This document shows, one piece after another, positions 59,522 through 64,000 of a stretch of 64,000 bases of DNA; positions within the stretch are counted from its first letter, which is position 1; each line of letters opens with the position of its first letter. Under the pieces are notes generated by a model. That model was not told the origin of the DNA. It made no database searches and saw only the letters and a program-made list of their open reading frames with translations. This DNA comes from an uncultured beta proteobacterium. Its GTDB lineage: Bacteria; Pseudomonadota; Gammaproteobacteria; Burkholderiales; Burkholderiaceae_C. Made by a program: the position numbers and the translations under genes. The stretch spans positions 30,057 through 94,056 of the forward strand of contig CAJCCO010000138.1 of assembly GCA_903960915.1 (NCBI GenBank). The letters are read 5' to 3'.

Positions 59522-61404
59522 CTACTTACCCCTACTTCAATGCCTGGCTGCAATGCCTGGTGCAGCTTGCCCCACCCCTTGGCCTATTGCATGTAGGTGC
59601 CGGCGGGGGCACCCAGCCTTACCCTTATGCAAGCCTGTCAAGCTTGCTGGCCGTGGAGGCTGATGCCAAGCAACATGCACGCCTTCAGTCCCAACTGCAT
59701 GAGCATGCTCACTGCCAAGTGGTGCAAGCCGTGGTGGCCGCCCAGGATGGTAAAGCCGAGTTTTTCACACTGAGCCAAACCCTCGAGAGCGGTTTGTGCC
59801 CCTCCACTGATTTAAAAGCACTGTGGCCCAACATCAAAACCCTGCACGCTGAGGCTTTATCCACCACCTCACTGCAAACCCTGTTAGCCCAAGCGCCAGC
59901 CGGCCCGACCGGCTACAACTGGGCTTTGATCGATTGCCTGCCTGCCAACGAACTGATCCAAGGCGCTGGCGACTTGGTTCAGGGCTGGGACGTATTGGTG
60001 GTTCGGGCACTCAAAGACGCACCTGCCGGATCCAGCTCAGCCGAAAAGGCTATGGGCCTGGTCGCCCTGCGCCAGCAACTAGCAGCCTTTGACCTGGAAT
60101 TTGTTGCACATGAAGAAGAAAACCACCCCCAAATGGTGCGTGCCCTGTTTGTGCGCAACCCAGCCCAACAGCAGTTCAAAGACAAAGCCACGTTTACCGC
60201 GGCGTTGCAAGAACAGACCCGGCTAACCATCGAAAGCCAAAGGACAGTAACCGCGCTTCAAGCCCAGCAACGCAGCCTAGAACAAGAAAAATCAAACTTG
60301 ACAGCGGCTAACGAAGAACTGACAGCGGCTAGAGACCAATTAGGCCTGCAGCGAGATGCAGAGGCCCAAGCCAAGGCAGAGGCACTGGCGCAGCGCGACC
60401 TACTGGCTCAAGACAAAGCCGCCTTGGCAGCAGCCCGAGACGAACAAGCCAAACTGGCCGCTGAGCGACAAGCAGCTTTGACTAACCTGCAAGCCCAGTA
60501 TGAAGGGTTAGCGCAGGAAAAATCAAACTTGATAGCGGCTAAAGAAGAACTAACTGCGATTAGAGACCAATTAGGCCTGCAGCGAGATGCAGAGGCCCAA
60601 GCCAAGGCAGAGGCACTGGCGCAGCGCGACCAACTGGCTCAAGACAAAGCTTCCTTCGCAGCAGCCCGAGACGAACAAGCCAAACTGGCCGCTGAGCGAC
60701 AAGCTGCATTGACTAACCTGCAAGCCCAGAATGAAGGGTTAGCGCAGGAAAAATCAAACTTGATAGCGGCTAACGAAGAACTGACAGCGGCTAGAGACCA
60801 ATTAGGCCTGCAGCGAGATGCAGAGGCCCAAGCCAAGGCAGAGGCACTGGCGCAGCGCGACCTACTGGCTCAAGACAAAGCTTCCTTCGCAGCAGCCCGA
60901 GACGAACAAGCCAAACTGGCCGCTGAACGCCAAGCAGCTTTGACTAACCTGCAAGCCCAGTATGAAGGGTTAGCTGAGGAAAAATCAAACTTGACAGCGG
61001 CTAACGCAGAACTGACAGCGGCTAGAGACCAATTAGGCTTGCAACGAGATTCAGAGGCCCAAGCCAAGGCAGAGGCACAGGCGCAGCGCGACCAACTGGC
61101 TCAAGACAAAGCCGCCTTGGCGGCAGCCCGAGACGAACAAGCCAACTTGGCCGCTGAGCGACAGGCTGCTTTAGCTAAGCTGCAAGCCCAGCATGAGGGG
61201 TTAGCTCAGGAAAAAACAGCCTTGATAGCGGCTGGCGAAGAAATGATAAACGCCGCCACTAGCAAACAACAATACCTGCAACAACTTGAAGCCGTCAATC
61301 AAGAAAACGCTTTTCGCCAGCGCATGCAGCAGGAGGAACTTATAAAAGCCGAGGCCCAGATTGATTTGATCAAAGACCTGCTGCTGCGTGAGCCGGGGAT
61401 TTAA
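59518..61404 (+). CDS. FkbM-type methyltransferase-like head fused to a long repetitive coiled coil
   Basis: 628 residues. The first about 220 read as an FkbM-like methyltransferase fold: 'LGLLHVGAGGGTQ' (motif I), 'LLAVEADAKQHARLQ', 'AAQDGKAEFFTLS', 'NWALIDCLPANELIQGAGD'. The FkbM 'D-x-x-G-x-E' stretch is altered, so activity is open. From about residue 225 to 625 the protein is a continuous Ala/Gln/Glu/Arg-rich coiled coil, including four tandem 77-residue units (11 heptads each). Methyltransferase plus long rod recalls WbdD of E. coli O9a, where the coil measures polysaccharide length. A chain-length ruler for this locus is my inference. Flanked by the glycan-binding-like protein and a small helical protein. 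Confidence 0.65.
   Translation: MTTYPYFNAWLQCLVQLAPPLGLLHVGAGGGTQPYPYASLSSLLAVEADAKQHARLQSQLHEHAHCQVVQAVVAAQDGKAEFFTLSQTLESGLCPSTDLKALWPNIKTLHAEALSTTSLQTLLAQAPAGPTGYNWALIDCLPANELIQGAGDLVQGWDVLVVRALKDAPAGSSSAEKAMGLVALRQQLAAFDLEFVAHEEENHPQMVRALFVRNPAQQQFKDKATFTAALQEQTRLTIESQRTVTALQAQQRSLEQEKSNLTAANEELTAARDQLGLQRDAEAQAKAEALAQRDLLAQDKAALAAARDEQAKLAAERQAALTNLQAQYEGLAQEKSNLIAAKEELTAIRDQLGLQRDAEAQAKAEALAQRDQLAQDKASFAAARDEQAKLAAERQAALTNLQAQNEGLAQEKSNLIAANEELTAARDQLGLQRDAEAQAKAEALAQRDLLAQDKASFAAARDEQAKLAAERQAALTNLQAQYEGLAEEKSNLTAANAELTAARDQLGLQRDSEAQAKAEAQAQRDQLAQDKAALAAARDEQANLAAERQAALAKLQAQHEGLAQEKTALIAAGEEMINAATSKQQYLQQLEAVNQENAFRQRMQQEELIKAEAQIDLIKDLLLREPGI
60283..61206 (+). repeat. Four tandem 231-bp repeats encoding 77-residue coiled-coil units
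   Basis: The marker ATCAAACTTG starts at 60291, 60522, 60753 and 60984, exactly 231 nt apart; a diverged fifth start is seen near 61215. Each unit codes for 77 residues, from 'QEKSNLTAANEELTAARDQL' to 'LTNLQAQYEGLA', that is 11 complete heptads, so copy-number change would keep both reading frame and heptad register. Copies are nearly identical at the DNA level, which favours recent duplication or ongoing homogenisation. Confidence 0.9.
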
Positions 61405-61406
61405 AC

Positions 61407-62027
61407 ATGCCAAAAATCAAAAAATGGTTAAAGAAAAGGCACTATCAGCCGACTTTTTCCAGAAAAAAAATAGTAGCTACAGAACAATTACCCAGCGCTG
61501 TCGCCCAGTTTGAAGTTGTGGCTGAACAGCACCTGGTGCCTTATGACGAAAACCTGCTGGAGCGCAGCCGCACTCAATGGCAGTTTGGTGACTGGGCAAG
61601 CCTGACCCAGCTTGAGCGCGATAGCCTGCAGCACCACCCCGACCGAGCCAAGCTCGCCCTGCTGGCCGCAGCGGGCCACCTGCAGCAAGGCAACAGCTCA
61701 GAGGCCCGGCAATTTACCCGCCTGGCGCAAGACTGGGGCTGCAGTAAGAAGCTGATCAGCCAGATATTGATATCAGGCGTGCACAACTCATTGGGTCGGG
61801 CCTCTGCAGTTAGTGGCCAAGGCCAGCGGGCCTTGGCGCACTTTCAATGCGCCATCCAAGCCGGTGCCCCCAAAAGCGAAGTGCGCCTGCTCAGCGCAGC
61901 GCGAGTCACACAGCAACTTGCCCAGCTGGGTTTACCAGCAGATTCGCCGCAACTCCAAAGCAATCAGCAAACTGGCCAAAACCAGCCAAGCCACCTTACG
62001 CTGCAAGGCGACCCGTCTGCATGCTAG
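61407..62027 (+). CDS. Small helical (TPR-like) protein of the polysaccharide locus
   Basis: 206 residues, starting 2 nt after the coiled-coil gene. The N-terminus is strongly basic ('MPKIKKWLKKRHYQPTFSRK'). The middle holds two or three helix pairs of TPR character ('LALLAAAGHLQQGNSSEARQ', 'SGQGQRALAHFQCAIQAGAP'). The C-terminal 25 residues are Gln/Ser-rich and low complexity and may be the result of a shortened reading frame. I do not recognise a specific family. A scaffold role beside the coiled-coil proteins is only suggested by position. Confidence 0.6.
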   Translation: MPKIKKWLKKRHYQPTFSRKKIVATEQLPSAVAQFEVVAEQHLVPYDENLLERSRTQWQFGDWASLTQLERDSLQHHPDRAKLALLAAAGHLQQGNSSEARQFTRLAQDWGCSKKLISQILISGVHNSLGRASAVSGQGQRALAHFQCAIQAGAPKSEVRLLSAARVTQQLAQLGLPADSPQLQSNQQTGQNQPSHLTLQGDPSAC

Positions 62028-62272
62028 TCAATCTCGTCATTCCCAGCCGCCATGCGCGGGCGGCATACCTCGGCGGCTACACACTCGAGTCTAGAGTGCA
62101 CACCGCCAACGGAATACAGGCAAAGTTTGAACTCGCGACGGTACACAACACCTTGGACGATGCGGTGGTAGTCAAGTCCCGCGTACCATTTGACACGAAG
62201 GTATTTGTCCAACTGGGCACGCCGCTTAGCGACATCCGCATACTTTACCAAGCCAACTTGGTCGGCACCTGA
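62021..62272 (+). CDS. Uncertain 83-residue ORF in a gene-poor stretch
   Basis: Between the helical protein (ends 62027) and the WbsX gene (62360) lie 332 bases. A + frame opens at an ATG at 62021, in another frame than the upstream gene, and reads 'MLVNLVIPSRHARAAYLGGY' and later 'FVQLGTPLSDIRILYQANLV'. No family is recognised. An 88-codon frame exists on the other strand over the same bases. It may be a remnant of a deleted gene or non-coding. Low confidence. Confidence 0.25.
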   Translation: MLVNLVIPSRHARAAYLGGYTLESRVHTANGIQAKFELATVHNTLDDAVVVKSRVPFDTKVFVQLGTPLSDIRILYQANLVGT

Positions 62273-62359
62273 TCCTGGCAGACACCACACTTAAAGAAGC
62301 CCAGCAACGCGCTGACTGCGGCAAAACCTTAATTCAATTCAAATAACTATCTGCTAGCA

Positions 62360-64000
62360 ATGAAGCATGTCACACAAACACACGCTACCCAATCTAAGTT
62401 TGGGCAAGCAAACGCTGCTTTTCGGAACCAAGACTACGCTAGCGCAATTGATCTATACGACGAAGCCATCACTCAAGCAGACGAAGCGCTCAAAGCGCGC
62501 ATTCGCTTCAATCGTGATATGGCTATGAAAAAACTCCGCAGCTCGTCGAAAAACATAACAACACAAGCGTTCGCGACCATCCTTGAAAAGCCTGATGGCC
62601 TTGATTTGTACTACTTTGAGATGATTCAACAAGGCAACTTCTTCGCCTCCGATTGGTATCTGGCACAGTACAAAGAAAAACACAAGGTTACAGGCAACCC
62701 CCTCGAACACTACCTAGACCATGGCGTAGCCCTCTCCACCAACCCCTCGCTGAATTTCGACACTGCCTACTACATCAAAACGTATCAAGACGTGGCGCAG
62801 TCGGGCATGCACCCCTTTGTGCACTATGTTTGCCAGGGCCACAAAGAAGCACGTCAAGCCAAACCACCGGCGGATGAGGATTACCTGGACATCTATAAGG
62901 TTGCAGCCCCTGTATACATGCCGCGCCTTGCTTTAGACACATTACCCGTTGAAAAAGCGGTCCGCGTAATTGCCTTTTACCTACCGCAATTTCACGCGAT
63001 ACCTGAGAACGACGTATGGTGGGGTAAGGGCTTCACCGAATGGAGCAACGTCCGACCGGCACAACCACAATTCGAGGGTCACTACCAGCCACATGAGCCG
63101 GATGATTTTCTCGGCTATTACGACCTATCTGACACCAGTGTCATACGTAAGCAAATTGATCTCGCCAAGCAATACGGTATTGAAGGCTTCTGCTTCTACA
63201 CATACTGGTTCTCTGGAGCCCGACTGCTTGAAACCCCCGTCGATAGCTACTTGGCAGACGCCACGCTCGACCTTCCATTCTGCATTTGTTGGGCTAACGA
63301 AAATTGGAGCCGGCGTTGGGATGGGCTCGACAACGATCTTCTTATGGTTCAGCACTATTCCGAACAGGATGACACGGCCTTCATTGCGCATATGGCCAAA
63401 TACCTGCGGGATTCACGCTACATTCGGATTCAAGGCAAGCCACTTCTCATTGTCTATCGACCGAATCTTTTTCCGTCAATGGAAGACACAGCAAACCGAT
63501 GGCGCGGTTGGTGTAGAGATAACGGGCTGGGTGAGATCTATATAGCATACGTCCAGTCCTTCGAAAAGCGCGACCCGACTGACTATGGCCTAGATGCCGC
63601 CATTGAATTTCCGCCAAACAATAGCGCACCGCCAGACATCACAGATACGATCGCCGCTAGGGACCCACAATTTTCAGGCAAGGTTTACGACTGGCGCACC
63701 TTCGTGCAGAGAAGTGATAACTACGCGGCCTCAAATTACACCGTTTTTCGCGGTGCTTGCCCATCATGGGACAACACGGCAAGAAAAAAAGGACGCGGGA
63801 CAGTTTTTAAAAATTCATGCCCCGCCCTGTTTGAGCAATTATTGGTCAACGTTTTTTCGGAAAGCATGAACCGTGCAACTGAGATGGAGAAAAAACTCGT
63901 ATTCATTAACGCTTGGAACGAGTGGGCTGAGGGAGCACACCTTGAACCTGACCGGCGCTATGGATATGCGTGGTTACAGGCAGTAAGAAACGCGAACCAA
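62360..64000 (+). CDS. WbsX-family glycosyltransferase (GH99-like), 3'-truncated by the window
   Basis: 547 codons are open from an ATG at 62360 to the last base, with no stop, so the gene continues beyond the window. Residues 1-45 look like one TPR helix pair. Residues about 75-175 hold two copies of a motif frequent in polysaccharide enzymes, of the form 'FDTAYYIKTYQDVAQSG' followed by 'HPFVHYVCQGHKEAR'. From about residue 200 the WbsX domain begins: 'VIAFYLPQFHAIPENDVWWG', 'GFTEWSNVRPAQPQFEGHYQ', 'ICWANENWSRRWDG' and 'INAWNEWAEGAHLEPD'. The domain is related to GH99 and is found in O-antigen and capsule loci. The DNA is less GC-rich than the core genes, which suggests transfer. Confidence 0.88.
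   Translation, partial: MKHVTQTHATQSKFGQANAAFRNQDYASAIDLYDEAITQADEALKARIRFNRDMAMKKLRSSSKNITTQAFATILEKPDGLDLYYFEMIQQGNFFASDWYLAQYKEKHKVTGNPLEHYLDHGVALSTNPSLNFDTAYYIKTYQDVAQSGMHPFVHYVCQGHKEARQAKPPADEDYLDIYKVAAPVYMPRLALDTLPVEKAVRVIAFYLPQFHAIPENDVWWGKGFTEWSNVRPAQPQFEGHYQPHEPDDFLGYYDLSDTSVIRKQIDLAKQYGIEGFCFYTYWFSGARLLETPVDSYLADATLDLPFCICWANENWSRRWDGLDNDLLMVQHYSEQDDTAFIAHMAKYLRDSRYIRIQGKPLLIVYRPNLFPSMEDTANRWRGWCRDNGLGEIYIAYVQSFEKRDPTDYGLDAAIEFPPNNSAPPDITDTIAARDPQFSGKVYDWRTFVQRSDNYAASNYTVFRGACPSWDNTARKKGRGTVFKNSCPALFEQLLVNVFSESMNRATEMEKKLVFINAWNEWAEGAHLEPDRRYGYAWLQAVRNANQ

Noticed and set aside
60283..61206. Regular repeats considered as a CRISPR array or satellite
   Set aside because: The repeat period is 231 bp with no variable spacers, it is in frame, and it codes for heptads; it is a coding tandem repeat.
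62024..62290. 88-codon minus frame in the gap before the WbsX gene
   Set aside because: No ribosome site or family resemblance and opposite to all neighbours; not better supported than the + frame, so neither is called firmly.

Overview
The window looks like a chromosomal segment of a betaproteobacterium of the order Burkholderiales, most likely family Comamonadaceae (Rhodoferax/Polaromonas-like). This is inferred from the GC-rich core, the Bug-type solute-binding protein, PhaR, the protocatechuate 4,5-cleavage operon in the Comamonas pmd gene order, and the alanine/lysine-rich N-terminal extension of RpoD. No 16S gene is present, so the placement is inference.

Layout. Positions 1-9 kb hold a truncated GcvT/DmdA-like gene, cell-wall and tRNA-modification genes (amiC, tsaE, queG), an M24-fold protein of the DddP type, a LysR regulator, an AEC permease, a Bug protein and xerD. 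Positions 9-30 kb are housekeeping: a ferritin-like protein, gamma carbonic anhydrase, hslO, a P-loop kinase, the run pyrG-kdsA-(small ORF)-eno-ftsB, coaBC-dut, slyD, roxA, a tiny lipoprotein behind a palindrome-rich leader, dapA-bamC, a methyltransferase with an MFS permease, and parE-lytic transglycosylase-parC. Positions 29.7-36.6 kb are a catabolic island: a divergent LysR regulator, a ModA-like protein without a signal peptide, and six genes (ligJ-K-I-A-B-C) that take protocatechuate to pyruvate and oxaloacetate by 4,5-cleavage. Positions 37-46 kb hold a tyrosine phosphatase, rpoD, dnaG (with an apparent frameshift), ggt, an SDR, tRNA-Val(GAC) and phaR.

Positions 46-64 kb are a surface-polysaccharide locus, oriented + and running off the window. 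It contains a 7.6-kb reducing type I polyketide/fatty-acid synthase with no thioesterase, a PLP-dependent alpha-oxoamine synthase, a KpsE/KpsM/KpsT-type ABC export system, two large coiled-coil proteins, a small helical protein and a WbsX-family glycosyltransferase. The synthase plus oxoamine synthase pair resembles RkpA/RkpG (Sinorhizobium) and WcbR/WcbT (Burkholderia) of capsule loci, and may make a special acyl or amino-ketone lipid for the exported glycan. One coiled-coil protein joins an FkbM-type methyltransferase-like head to a rod containing four near-identical 77-residue repeats (exactly 11 heptads each). That architecture is reminiscent of the WbdD chain-length ruler and is the most interesting candidate system here.

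Other points worth attention: the dnaG frameshift at an A6 run, a TrbD/VirB3-like remnant beside phaR, a DddP-like protein with glycine where I recall DddP having its catalytic aspartate, and several palindromic leaders. All family assignments are from reading the sequence; no database search was run.
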